Assembly (NCBI RefSeq): GCF_010723575.1
Contig: NZ_BLKZ01000001.1
Coordinates: 4,774,001-4,838,000, forward strand
Source: Mycobacterium bourgelatii
Lineage (GTDB): Bacteria > Actinomycetota > Actinomycetes > Mycobacteriales > Mycobacteriaceae
Length of the DNA stretch: 64,000 nt
Direction of reading: 5' to 3'
The notes beneath the pieces are model-generated. The model was not told the DNA's origin. It saw nothing but the letters and a program-made list of their open reading frames with translations, and made no database searches. Shown piece after piece: positions 47,341 to 56,399 of the stretch (position 1 is the stretch's first letter; every line of letters begins with the position of its first letter). The position numbers were made by a program, and so were the translations under genes.

Positions 47341-48330
47341 TCAGATCAGCTTAAGCTCGGTGACCGCGTTGCGCTCGTCGACCAATTCGGCGGTGCTGTT
47401 GTCGATGCGGCCGCGGGAGAACTCGTCGATCTCCAGGCCCTGCACGATCGACCAGTTGCCGTCCTTGGTGGTCACCGGGAAGGACGACACGATTCCCTCG
47501 GGCACGCCGTAAGACCCGTCGGAGTAGACGGCCATCGACACCCAGTCACCCTCGGGGCTGCCCAGCAGCCAGTCGCGGGCGGCGTCGACGGTGGCCGAAG
47601 CGGCCGAGGCGGCCGACGAAGCACCACGCGCCTCGATGATGGCGGCGCCGCGTTTGGCGACCGTCGGGATGAAGTCGTTTTCGATCCAGTCCTGGTCGTT
47701 GACGACCTCGGCCGCGTTCTTGCCGCCGATCTCGGCGTGGAAGATGTCGGGGTACTGGGTGGCCGAGTGGTTGCCCCAGATGGTCACCTTCTTGATGTCG
47801 GTGACGGCGGCGCCGGTCTTCTTGGCCAGCTGCGAGATCGCCCGGTTGTGGTCGAGGCGGGTCAGCGCGGAGAACCGCTCCTTGGGGATGTCGGGGGCGT
47901 TGCTCAGCGCGATCAGCGCGTTGGTGTTGGCCGGGTTGCCCGTGACGCCGATGCGGACGTCGTCGGCGGCGACGGAGTTCAGCGCCTTGCCCTGGGCGGT
48001 GAAGATCGCCCCGTTGGCCTCGAGCAGGTCGCCGCGCTCCATCCCCTTGGAGCGAGGGCGGGCACCGACCAGCAGGGCCAGGTTGACGCCGTCGAAGATC
48101 TTGTTGGCGTCGGCGCCGATCTCAACGTTGGAAAGCAGCGGGAAGGCGCAGTCGTCGAGTTCCATCACGACACCTTCGAGCGCCTTCAGCGCCGGCTCGA
48201 TCTCAAGGAGTCGCAGCTCGATCGGGCGGTCCGGACCCAGCAGCGAACCGCTGGCGAGACGGAACAGCAGGCTGTAGCCGATCTGGCCGGCGGCACCGGT
48301 GACAGCGACCTTGAGTGGACTTGCGCTCAC
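47341..48330 (-). CDS. mdh: Malate dehydrogenase
   Basis: 329 residues from GTG 48328-48330 (VSASPLKVAVTGAAGQIGYS), preceded by GAGGAG; the frame open upstream to 48366 adds 12 unlikely residues. NAD site TGAAGQIGYSLLFRLASGSL, substrate arginines in GARPRSKGMERGDLL, VTGNPANTNALIA, and catalytic His in IWGNHSATQYPDIFHA. This is the large-type NAD malate dehydrogenase as in Rv1240. Interconverts malate and oxaloacetate in the TCA cycle. Probably co-transcribed with the malic enzyme and lpqZ. Confidence 0.96.
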   Translation of the reverse strand: MSASPLKVAVTGAAGQIGYSLLFRLASGSLLGPDRPIELRLLEIEPALKALEGVVMELDDCAFPLLSNVEIGADANKIFDGVNLALLVGARPRSKGMERGDLLEANGAIFTAQGKALNSVAADDVRIGVTGNPANTNALIALSNAPDIPKERFSALTRLDHNRAISQLAKKTGAAVTDIKKVTIWGNHSATQYPDIFHAEIGGKNAAEVVNDQDWIENDFIPTVAKRGAAIIEARGASSAASAASATVDAARDWLLGSPEGDWVSMAVYSDGSYGVPEGIVSSFPVTTKDGNWSIVQGLEIDEFSRGRIDNSTAELVDERNAVTELKLI

Positions 48331-48499
48331 GTCGGTTTGCTCCTCTTGGAAAGTCATTTGAAACAACTGGCTCGGGTCGAAACTAGCGCACGCTCGCCGA
48401 ACCGAGTCCTCCGGTCCAAAACTAATCAGCCGCTGGCAGCACCTGCACGCGTAGCATGGAGCACCGCCCGGCCAACCTGAGCTGTGTTAGGAGGTCGAT

Positions 48500-49600
48500 G
48501 TGTTCCCAGGGTTCGATGCCTTACCCGAAGCACTCCGACCGGTAGCACGGACGCGCCCGGCGCAGGGACTGCCGGCTTCCGCGCCGCAGGCCAAGACGCT
48601 GGTCGATTGTGGTGTCTATGCCGACGGCAAGCGCATGCCAGGCGAGTACACGCCTGAAGAGGCACTGGCCAAGGTCCGCGAGCTCACTCCGGCCCACCCG
48701 GACGCGTTCGTCTGGGTCGGGCTGCACGAGCCCGACGATGCCCAGATGCAGGAAGTGGCCGACGTCTACGGACTGCACCCGCTTGCCGTCGAAGACGCCG
48801 TGCATGCTCATCAGCGGCCCAAACTCGAGCGCTACGACGAGACCCTGGTCCTGGTACTGAAGACGGTCAACTACGTCCCGCACGAATCGGTGGTGCTGGC
48901 CCGCGAGATCGTCGAGACCGGCGAAATCATGATCTTCGTCGGGAAGGGTTTCGTGGTCACCGTCCGCCACGGTGAACACGGCGGCCTGCACGAGGTGCGC
49001 AAACGCATGGACGCCAACCCGGAGCACCTGCGGCTGGGGCCGTTTGCGGTGATGCACGCGATCGCCGACTACGTGGTGGACCACTACCTCGAGGTGACCA
49101 GCCTGATGGAGGACGACATCGACAGCATCGAGGTGGTGGCGTTCGCGCCCGGCCGCAACGTGGATGTCGAGCCGATCTACATGCTCAAGCGCGAAGTTGT
49201 CGAGTTGCGCCGCTGTGTCGCCCCGCTGTCGAACGCCTTCCAGCGCATGCAGCTGGAGAACAAGGATCTGATTTCGAAAGAAGTGCGGCGCTACCTGCGC
49301 GACGTCGCCGACCATCAGACGCAGGCCACGGATCAGATAGTCGCTTACGACGAAATGCTCAACTCGCTGGTGCAGGCCGCGCTGGCTCGCGTCGGCGCGC
49401 AACAGAACATGGATATGCGCAAGATATCGGCCTGGGCCGGCATCATCGCCGTACCCACGATGGTGGCGGGGATCTACGGCATGAACTTCCGCTTCATGCC
49501 GGAGCTGGACTCCCGGTGGGGTTACCCGGCGGTGGTCAGCTTGATGGTCGTGATCTGCCTGGTCCTCTACGCCAGCTTCCGCCGACGCGGCTGGCTCTGA
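48500..49600 (+). CDS. corA: Magnesium/cobalt transport protein CorA
   Basis: 366 residues from GTG 48500, with GGAGGT 5 bases before. A large acidic cytoplasmic domain (FVWVGLHEPDDAQMQEVADV, HPLAVEDAVHAHQRPKLERY) is followed by the long stalk helix and the signature YGMNF before the second membrane helix (YPAVVSLMVVICLVLYASF). The first helix is ISAWAGIIAVPTMVAGI. Forms a pentameric Mg2+ channel in the inner membrane. Rv1239c equivalent. Divergent from mdh, with a 170-base shared promoter region. Confidence 0.95.
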   Translation: MFPGFDALPEALRPVARTRPAQGLPASAPQAKTLVDCGVYADGKRMPGEYTPEEALAKVRELTPAHPDAFVWVGLHEPDDAQMQEVADVYGLHPLAVEDAVHAHQRPKLERYDETLVLVLKTVNYVPHESVVLAREIVETGEIMIFVGKGFVVTVRHGEHGGLHEVRKRMDANPEHLRLGPFAVMHAIADYVVDHYLEVTSLMEDDIDSIEVVAFAPGRNVDVEPIYMLKREVVELRRCVAPLSNAFQRMQLENKDLISKEVRRYLRDVADHQTQATDQIVAYDEMLNSLVQAALARVGAQQNMDMRKISAWAGIIAVPTMVAGIYGMNFRFMPELDSRWGYPAVVSLMVVICLVLYASFRRRGWL

Positions 49601-49632
49601 TTTGTTGACCGCCAGCCGACCGGCCAACTGCC

Positions 49633-49929
49633 CTATGCGTGTCCCGACGTGAGCCAGGGATGCACGTCGCTGCTGATCCGGTCGACGGGCCAACCGGTGT
49701 GCTGACAGGCGTGAATCACCGCGGCAGCGCTCGAGGCAGCAAACACCGCGAACAAAGTGTGGTCGTTGGGGACCGCCACCACCATCATCAACGTGACCTG
49801 CGCCAAATGTTCCGTGGAGACAGCCGCTGCGCGACGAAGACGTTCGGCAACAGCGTTGGCGGACAGCGCTATCGGCTCTCCCTGGTACCACTCCACCAGA
49901 AAGCACGAGGCCGCAACGTCATCAATCAT
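49633..49929 (-). CDS. DUF4242-like small protein
   Basis: 98 residues (MIDDVAASCFLVEWYQGEPI...). The body LVEWYQGEPIALSANAVAER, LMMVVAVPNDHTLFAVFAAS and CQHTGWPVDRISSDVHPW resembles the ferredoxin-like DUF4242/SCO4226-type proteins (erYWp... start, DEtcfalFeapsadaV, rvaeAv). It lies directly downstream (35 bases) of the LuxR-type gene on the same strand. A ligand or metal-binding role has been suggested for such proteins, but none is visible here. Confidence 0.6.
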   Translation of the reverse strand: MIDDVAASCFLVEWYQGEPIALSANAVAERLRRAAAVSTEHLAQVTLMMVVAVPNDHTLFAVFAASSAAAVIHACQHTGWPVDRISSDVHPWLTSGHA

Positions 49930-49964
49930 CGAATCGACCGTAGCGTCACAGCCGCCAAGGTGAA

Positions 49965-52832
49965 TCAGGGATTTCCCTGGAGTTTGGCCTCAACCAACGC
50001 TGCCGACAATCCGGCGCGTGACCGGATGCCCAGTTTGCGGTACACCCTGCTGAGGTTCATCTCGACGGTCTTGGCCGAAATGAACAGCTCGGCCGCGATC
50101 TCCTTGTTCGACAAGCCGCCCGCCGCCAGCTCGGCCACTCGCTGCTCAGACACAGTCAATCCCGCGCCGCTACCGCGAGAGTGTTCGAGGCGATCAAGTT
50201 CCGCTTGCGCTCGTGCGGCCCACAGTGGCGTGCCGAGTTGCTCGAAGGCCTCTAGGGCTGCGCGCAAATTCGTTGCGGCCGATCGGATTCGACGCCTACG
50301 CCGTTGCAAGCCGCCCAGCAGTAGCTGGGTCCAGGCTCGTTCGAACGGCATCGGAAGTCGATCATGGTGCGCCATTGCTTGTTCGGCAGCCACTTCAGCG
50401 GCGTCGAGGTCGCCCCGCGCGGCGAAGACCTGCGCGCGCCCACGCGCGGCGGTGGTTAACATCCATGGCCGGTCGAGTCGGCCACCGTTTTCTTCTAGCG
50501 TTGCGAGGAGCGGTTCGGCTTCCTCATGACGGCCAAGTGCCGTCAGCGCCTCCACCGCGTACGGAATGAAAGCCGCAGTCACAAATTCTGTTCCGGGCAG
50601 TTCGTTCCACCCCTCCAGACGAGGTTGCATGATGGCCAATGCCTCTGCGTGGCGGCCAGCGGAAATTTCCAGGAACGCCAAAGTTTCGATAGGGCGCTGG
50701 ACTTCCACAGCGGACTTGCTTTTCTGCGCAAGTGCGATGGCAACTGCGGCGTCCGCGCGGGCGTCTTCTTCCCTTCCTGCGTAGGCGGCTACTGCAGTAC
50801 GAAGGGTGAACGCCACGGCCATCACGGGGTCGCCGCCGAGTTGCTGAGCGCGTTGCACCGCTTCGTCGGCCGCATTTGCCGCCTCGGCGAAATGCCCGCG
50901 CCAGATGGCAATCAATGTGCTGTTTATTTCCACCCACAGCATCTCCGTGTCAGCACCCCGCTCAGTGCAACGTGTGCGGACTTGCTGCATCAGCGCATGC
51001 GCCTCGTCGAGTTGGCCGGACCAAGCCCGGATCATGGCGCTGATTGCGTCGGCGCTCAGCGGAACCACCATGTCCGCGGCATGGTCCTGAAGCTCTAGGC
51101 TGCGTCGCAGGCTGTGTTCGTCCACGCCGTGGCCACAGTGGAAGCGGGCGTTGGTTCGCGCCGCGAGGGCTTGACTGACATACCCCGGATGTCCCCATTC
51201 CTCGGCCTGCGTCACGGCTTGCTCTGCACTGTCCAGGGCCGCGTGGTACTGCCCGGCGTTCAGCTGGGCGTGCGACAGGAACACCAGGATCGCCGCCAGC
51301 ATCGCCGGTATACCTTTGGCGTCCTTGGCCGCCTGCGCAAGCAGATCGGCTGCTTCCAGGTGGCTACTGGTGTAAATGCGGATGCCGGCACGCACGATCA
51401 GCGCTTGGGTGCGGGCGAAGCCTTCGAGCTGGCGAAACGTCGCATCGTCGAGGGCAGCGTCGGCGCGAACGGTGTTGCCCGAACGGAAGTGGTGCTCGGC
51501 GGTGCGTAATCGGCGCGCCGGCTCGTCGCCACCCAACTTCATCGCCAACTCCAAAAGCTCTGCGGCCGCGACCGGCGCTCCTTGGGCGGCGGTAACTTCC
51601 GCCGCGGCGTCCAGCGCGGCGACGGTGGCGGGGTCAGCGGAGGTGGCGGCCAGCGCCAAGTGTCGCGCCTTGAGTTCAGGTTGTTCGATGATCGTGGCAA
51701 GAGTTCGGTGCATGGCTCGCCGACGGGCGGGTGTCGCGCCTGTGTACACGCCCGTGGCGTACAGCGGATGGGTGAAGCGCACCCTGTCAGCGCTGATTTC
51801 GATGACGCCCAGATCTTCCATGGGTTCGAGCATTTCGACGATTCGAGTCACGATCATGCCGGTGGCGGCGGCGAGCAACTCCACGGTCGGTGCCGCCGAG
51901 CAGGCCGCAGCCAGCAATATCGCGTTCGTGGCGGGGTCGGCCTGTCCGATGCGGCGGTGCACCAAGGAAGCCAGGGTGTCCGGCAGTACGACCGTGGCCG
52001 CGGAAGCGTCCTCGGCTGTGGCGACAGCGAGTTCCATCGCGAAAAGCGGGTTGCCGCCCGAGATTTCGTGGATACGGACAATGTTGGGCCGGGGCAATGT
52101 TCGGCCCAGTCGCCTCGCGACCAGCGTATGTACGCCGCCCAGGGTGAGTGGCCGCAACCGTACTCGCAGCACAGCATCCGGTCGCCGGAACTGCAGCCAT
52201 TGCATGTCGGACGAGTCGGGGTCGCCCGCGCGGATCGTAATGAACATCCCGACACGCCCACTCAGTCGACGGACCGTGAAACCGATAACAGCTCTGCTAG
52301 AGGGGTCCAGCCACTGCGCGTCGTCAATCACGAGCAATACCGGTTCCGTGCCACTGAGGTGTTCAATCAACGCAGAAAAAGCGGCAGCAACAAGTCGTTC
52401 GTCGGTGCCTGGACCGCTTGAGACTTCACCTGACCGCGCCCGCGTCAGCGCCATGCACTGGATCTTCGGCAGTCCCGCCAGAACGTCATCGCCAATTCCA
52501 CTCAACAAGTCAGCAACCGCGGCGTACGCGTAGCTCACCTCGGCTGGTGATCCTCGCGTCAACAACACCCGAAAACCACGAGCCGCCGCTTGGCTGACGG
52601 CCTCAAGCGCCAGCACGGTCTTGCCGATACCTGCCTCGCCCTCCACGACGAGACCGGCCGGGTCGGTCTGAGCCTGTGAGAGAAATTCCGAAATTGTGCG
52701 GCTTCCGCCTCTCGCTCCACCAGACCCTCGGACATGGCCAACATCTTTGCAATGAGCAAACGGGTGACGCAATAAGAAATCGCCGGGTTGTCGCGAACGA
52801 ACACGCCATAGGCACCGCGTTTTCGATCTCAA
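49965..52832 (-). CDS. LuxR-family (LAL/STAND) transcriptional regulator, apparent frameshift at N-terminus
   Basis: Up to 955 codons. Walker A GEAGIGKTVLALEA and Walker B VLLVIDDAQWLDPSS stand near the start, a long TPR-like helical middle follows, and the C-terminal LuxR helix-turn-helix is LTVSEQRVAELAAGGLSNKE then ISAKTVEMNLSRVYRKLGIR. The first about 45 codons of this frame do not look like the family. In another frame, ATG 52742-52744 gives MLAMSEGLVEREAEAAQ, the normal LAL start, and would join at ISEFLSQAQ (about 52695) if one base were restored. So the 5' end is frameshifted, or the start is unusual. An ATP-dependent regulator of unknown regulon, not part of the M. tuberculosis order here. 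Confidence 0.78.
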   Translation of the reverse strand: MRSKTRCLWRVRSRQPGDFLLRHPFAHCKDVGHVRGSGGARGGSRTISEFLSQAQTDPAGLVVEGEAGIGKTVLALEAVSQAAARGFRVLLTRGSPAEVSYAYAAVADLLSGIGDDVLAGLPKIQCMALTRARSGEVSSGPGTDERLVAAAFSALIEHLSGTEPVLLVIDDAQWLDPSSRAVIGFTVRRLSGRVGMFITIRAGDPDSSDMQWLQFRRPDAVLRVRLRPLTLGGVHTLVARRLGRTLPRPNIVRIHEISGGNPLFAMELAVATAEDASAATVVLPDTLASLVHRRIGQADPATNAILLAAACSAAPTVELLAAATGMIVTRIVEMLEPMEDLGVIEISADRVRFTHPLYATGVYTGATPARRRAMHRTLATIIEQPELKARHLALAATSADPATVAALDAAAEVTAAQGAPVAAAELLELAMKLGGDEPARRLRTAEHHFRSGNTVRADAALDDATFRQLEGFARTQALIVRAGIRIYTSSHLEAADLLAQAAKDAKGIPAMLAAILVFLSHAQLNAGQYHAALDSAEQAVTQAEEWGHPGYVSQALAARTNARFHCGHGVDEHSLRRSLELQDHAADMVVPLSADAISAMIRAWSGQLDEAHALMQQVRTRCTERGADTEMLWVEINSTLIAIWRGHFAEAANAADEAVQRAQQLGGDPVMAVAFTLRTAVAAYAGREEDARADAAVAIALAQKSKSAVEVQRPIETLAFLEISAGRHAEALAIMQPRLEGWNELPGTEFVTAAFIPYAVEALTALGRHEEAEPLLATLEENGGRLDRPWMLTTAARGRAQVFAARGDLDAAEVAAEQAMAHHDRLPMPFERAWTQLLLGGLQRRRRRIRSAATNLRAALEAFEQLGTPLWAARAQAELDRLEHSRGSGAGLTVSEQRVAELAAGGLSNKEIAAELFISAKTVEMNLSRVYRKLGIRSRAGLSAALVEAKLQGNP

Positions 52833-52897
52833 TCAGGCGGCTTTGCTGCGTTCGGCCTGTCAGGTGGTTGCGTGCTCGCGGGTATCGGGCGACCGCC

Positions 52898-53488
52898 TCA
52901 ACGCGGTTGTGCGGCACGGCGATTGGGGTCGCGCACGTCCACACCGTCGTCTTGCCAGGCCTGGCGCATCGCCTCGGCCCCCTTGAGTCGCACCCAGGCC
53001 GCCTCGGTCGCGGTGATGGGCGTTGCCGACAGGAATTGCACCGGGTCGCGCGGCGGTTGCAGCGGCAAATCCGCGATGTCGCTGCGGCCCAACAACACCG
53101 CCGTGAACGGGGCCTGCACCCACAGCGGCGAGCCGAGGTCGATCAGCGCGTCGGCGACCAGCACCACGCCGTCGACCACCGGCGTCGCAGCCAATACCGC
53201 GAGGCTGCGCGCCAGCCCCTTGACGGGCCGAGCCGGCTGCGGGTCACGCAGCGACAACACCACTTCGGCGCGTGGACCCTGCACCTGGTCGGCGAGCAGC
53301 GCAGTCGGGTCGACCATCGGATGGCGCGAGCAGCCCAGGGATACGTAATGCACCAAACCTGCTGCCGCGGAACGGAATCGGAGCACCTCGATGGGTTCGG
53401 CACCCAGAAATGTCACGCTGGCCGAGGCGGGCTCGGTAGCGAAGTGGGATTGCAAGTGGGAGCGCACCTGCTGCAGGACCTGCGTCAC
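52898..53488 (-). CDS. Suppressor-of-fused (SUFU) domain protein
   Basis: 196 residues (MTQVLQQVRSHLQSHF...). The body has ATEPASASVTFLGAEPIEVL, AAGLVHYVSLGCSRHPMVDP, RAEVVLSLRDPQP and FTAVLLGRSDIADLPL, the pattern of bacterial SUFU-domain proteins, which have no known enzymatic activity. Its ATG overlaps the sugC stop (ATGA at 53485-53488), so it is the last gene of the trehalose operon. The end overlaps nothing; the LuxR gene begins about 65 bases downstream. Confidence 0.82.
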   Translation of the reverse strand: MTQVLQQVRSHLQSHFATEPASASVTFLGAEPIEVLRFRSAAAGLVHYVSLGCSRHPMVDPTALLADQVQGPRAEVVLSLRDPQPARPVKGLARSLAVLAATPVVDGVVLVADALIDLGSPLWVQAPFTAVLLGRSDIADLPLQPPRDPVQFLSATPITATEAAWVRLKGAEAMRQAWQDDGVDVRDPNRRAAQPR

Positions 53489-54654
53489 GGCGCCGGAATC
53501 GTCAGGTTGACCCCGGAATCGGCGTCGAACACGGTGAGCTTGGTGGTGTCGAAAGCAAGCTCGATCGACTTCCCGATCGCCGCCTTGGACTCCGCGGGAA
53601 CCCGCGCCACGAACTCGTGTTCGCTGGCCTCCGACTCGGCGGCCAACTCGTCCAACTGCGCCGCGTGTGCGTCATAGCTCGCATTGCTGAAGTACACGTA
53701 CTTGTCCGAGCCCAGCGATTCGACCATATCCACGGTGACCTCAAAGGACAGCGACCGGATGCGTTGGTACCCGTCGACCAGCGCGGCATCGCCGATGTGC
53801 TCGGGTCGCACGCCGACGATGACGTTCGCCGGCTTCGGGTGCGCCGCGATCACCTCCAGGACCTGCGGGGCCAACGTCACCTCACCGAACGGCAGTGTCA
53901 GCCCGGGCGACGTCAACGTCGCGGGAAAGAAGTTCATTGCCGGCGATCCGATGAAGCCCGCCACGAACAGGTTCGCCGGGCGTTCGTAAAGCTCTGTGGG
54001 GGTGCCGATCTGCTGGGCAACGCCACCGTGCATCACCACCACGCGGTCGCCCAGCGTCATGGCCTCGGTCTGGTCGTGCGTCACGTACACGGTGGTGGTG
54101 CCCAGCCTGCGTTGCAGACGGGCGATCTCACCGCGCATCTGCACCCGCAGCTTGGCGTCCAAGTTGGACAGCGGCTCGTCCATCAGAAAAGCCTTGGGAT
54201 GGCGCACGATCGCACGGCCCATCGCGACGCGCTGCCGTTGTCCGCCGGACAACTGCGCGGGCCGGCGGTCCAGCAGACCCGTCAGGTCAAGGATCTTGGC
54301 GGTCTCTTCCACCTTGCGCGCGATGTCCGCCTTCTTCATCTTCGCCAGGGTCAGCGGGAACGCGATGTTCTGTCGCACCGTCATGTGCGGGTACAGGGCG
54401 TAGGACTGGAAGACCATCGCGATGTCGCGGTCTTTGGGCGCCTTCTCGTTCACCCGTTCGCCGCCGATCCGCAATTCGCCCGACGAGATATCTTCAAGCC
54501 CGGCAATCATATTCAGCGTCGTGGTCTTGCCGCAGCCGGAGGGCCCCACCAGGATCATGAACTCGCCGTCGTTGATGGTGACGTTGAGGTCACGCACCGC
54601 GATGTGACCGTCGGGGTAACTCTTGGTCACATGCTCCAACACAATTTCGGCCAT
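53485..54654 (-). CDS. sugC: Trehalose ABC transporter ATP-binding protein SugC
   Basis: 389 residues. Walker A GPSGCGKTTTLNMIAG, Q-loop VFQSYALYPHMTVRQN, signature LSGGQRQRVAMGRA, Walker B AFLMDEPLSNLDAK, H-loop VYVTHDQTEAMTLGD. The C-terminal OB-fold regulatory part (NVIVGVRPEHIGD) is as in MalK-type proteins. Powers LpqY-SugAB import of trehalose released during mycolate transfer. Starts 4 bases after the sugB stop. Rv1238 equivalent. Confidence 0.95.
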   Translation of the reverse strand: MAEIVLEHVTKSYPDGHIAVRDLNVTINDGEFMILVGPSGCGKTTTLNMIAGLEDISSGELRIGGERVNEKAPKDRDIAMVFQSYALYPHMTVRQNIAFPLTLAKMKKADIARKVEETAKILDLTGLLDRRPAQLSGGQRQRVAMGRAIVRHPKAFLMDEPLSNLDAKLRVQMRGEIARLQRRLGTTTVYVTHDQTEAMTLGDRVVVMHGGVAQQIGTPTELYERPANLFVAGFIGSPAMNFFPATLTSPGLTLPFGEVTLAPQVLEVIAAHPKPANVIVGVRPEHIGDAALVDGYQRIRSLSFEVTVDMVESLGSDKYVYFSNASYDAHAAQLDELAAESEASEHEFVARVPAESKAAIGKSIELAFDTTKLTVFDADSGVNLTIPAP

Positions 54655-54658
54655 CGCG

Positions 54659-55498
54659 CTATCCCTTCACAGCGCCAGAGGTCAGCCCGGCGACTATGCG
54701 TCGTTGAAAAATCAGGACAAAGACAATGATCGGGACCGTGATCACGATCGCACCGGCCGCGATCGATCCCGTCGGCTCCTCGAATTGCGAACTGCCGGTG
54801 AAGTTGACGATCGCCACCGGCGCCGTGATCGCCGCCTTGGTGGCGGTCAGCGACAGCGCGAGCAGCAGGTCATTCCACGCGAAGATGAACACCAGGATCG
54901 CTGAGGTGACCAGCCCGGGAGCCGCCAGCGGGGCGATCACCTTGCGGAAGGCCTGACCGGGCGTCGCGCCGTCCATCTTGGCCGCTTTCTCCAAATCCCA
55001 AGGGATTTCCCGAAAGAACGCCGACAACGTGTAGATGGCCAGGGGCAACGCGAAGGTGATGTACGGCAGGATTAACCCCGGCCAGGTGTCGAACAGGCCG
55101 ACCGCACGTTCGATGTTGAACAACGGCGTCACCAACGAGATCGCGGGGAACATCGTGATCAGCAAAGTCACACCGATGAGCAGCCGCTTACCCGGAAAGT
55201 CCAGCCGGGCAATCGCATAGGCGGCCATGGCGCCGAGCAGCACCGCGATCACGGTGGTGGTCAACCCGATTCCGATGGAATTGATCAGCGCCGAGCTGAA
55301 GATGTCGCCCCGGAAGATGCCGCGGTAGTTGTCCAGGGTCACCGAAGACGGAATCAGCTTGCCGTCCTTGACCGTTGAGGTCGGTTTCAACGAGAGGCTG
55401 AGTATCCACAGCACCGGCAGTAACGCGTACACCACCACCAAGGTATCGACGACGACCCAGAACGTCCGGCGCCGCACATCAACCGTTTCAGCGCGCAT
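54659..55498 (-). CDS. sugB: Trehalose ABC transporter permease SugB
   Basis: 279 residues from ATG 55496-55498 (MRAETVDVRRRTFWVVVDTL), overlapping the end of sugA; the frame open to 55564 adds 22 unlikely residues. Six membrane helices, starting VVVDTLVVVYALLPVLWILS. The EAA loop is EKAAKMDGATPGQAFRKVIA, the coupling helix for SugC. Inner-membrane permease of the MalG type. Rv1237 equivalent. Confidence 0.94.
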   Translation of the reverse strand: MRAETVDVRRRTFWVVVDTLVVVYALLPVLWILSLSLKPTSTVKDGKLIPSSVTLDNYRGIFRGDIFSSALINSIGIGLTTTVIAVLLGAMAAYAIARLDFPGKRLLIGVTLLITMFPAISLVTPLFNIERAVGLFDTWPGLILPYITFALPLAIYTLSAFFREIPWDLEKAAKMDGATPGQAFRKVIAPLAAPGLVTSAILVFIFAWNDLLLALSLTATKAAITAPVAIVNFTGSSQFEEPTGSIAAGAIVITVPIIVFVLIFQRRIVAGLTSGAVKG

Positions 55499-56399
55499 CG
55501 ATGTCACTCCCCGGGCTCCCCGCTGGTCGATAAGCGCCGAACAACATGATGTAGACGATCGCAATCAGTGCCACGCAGACGAAGATCAGCACGCTGATCG
55601 CCGATCCCAAACCGACATTGAAACCCTTGAACAGGTTGTCGTAGCCCAGGATCGACACCGATCCGGTGTCGTTCTCCCCCGCGGTCAGCACGTAGATGTT
55701 GTCGAAGATGCGGAATGCGTCCAGGGTGCGGAACAGTAACGCCACCACCACGGCCGGCTTGATGATCGGCAGGATGATCCTCGTCAGCCGCCGCCAGGGA
55801 CCCGCGCCGTCCACCTGCGCAGCGTTCAGCAAATCCTGCGGGACCAGCGCCAGGCCGGCCAACAGCAGCAACGCCATGAACGGCGTCGTCTTCCAGACCT
55901 CGGCGAGCACCACGATCCCCAGCGATGGGATCTGCTGGGTCAGTGGCGCACTCCCCTGCGGCAGCAAGTTGGCCAGGTACCCGGTCCCCGGCGTCCAGGC
56001 GTAGTACCAGCTGTATGACGCGACGACCGTGACGATGCCGTACGGGATCAGCACCGCCGTGCGCACCAACCCCTTGCCCACCAGCGTCCGGTGCATCACC
56101 AACGCCAGCGATAGCCCCAGCACAAACTCGATGGACACCGAGGCAACCGTGATCGCCAGGGTCACCGCCAGTGCCGTCCACCAATAGCGGTCGGTCAGGA
56201 CGGTGTGGTAGTTGGCCAGGCCGACGAAGGTGGTGTCGTTCGGGCTGGCAAAGTTGTTGCGCTGCAGGCTCAGCCACACTGCATAGCCAATCGGATAGGC
56301 CGTCACCGCAAGCATCAATGTCGCGGCCGGTGCCACCAGGGCGAAGGCCAATCGCCGTTCGCCGCGGCGGTTCCCGGTGTGAGCCATGGAAGTGATCAC
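55488..56399 (-). CDS. sugA: Trehalose ABC transporter permease SugA
   Basis: 303 residues from GTG 56397-56399, overlapping the lpqY stop by four bases; ATG 56385-56387 (MAHTGNRRGERRLAFALVAP) is an alternative. Membrane helices begin LAFALVAPAATLMLAVTAYP. The EAA motif is NAAQVDGAGPWRRLTRIILP. MalF-type permease pairing with SugB. Rv1236 equivalent. Confidence 0.94.
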   Translation of the reverse strand: MITSMAHTGNRRGERRLAFALVAPAATLMLAVTAYPIGYAVWLSLQRNNFASPNDTTFVGLANYHTVLTDRYWWTALAVTLAITVASVSIEFVLGLSLALVMHRTLVGKGLVRTAVLIPYGIVTVVASYSWYYAWTPGTGYLANLLPQGSAPLTQQIPSLGIVVLAEVWKTTPFMALLLLAGLALVPQDLLNAAQVDGAGPWRRLTRIILPIIKPAVVVALLFRTLDAFRIFDNIYVLTAGENDTGSVSILGYDNLFKGFNVGLGSAISVLIFVCVALIAIVYIMLFGAYRPAGSPGSDIDAR

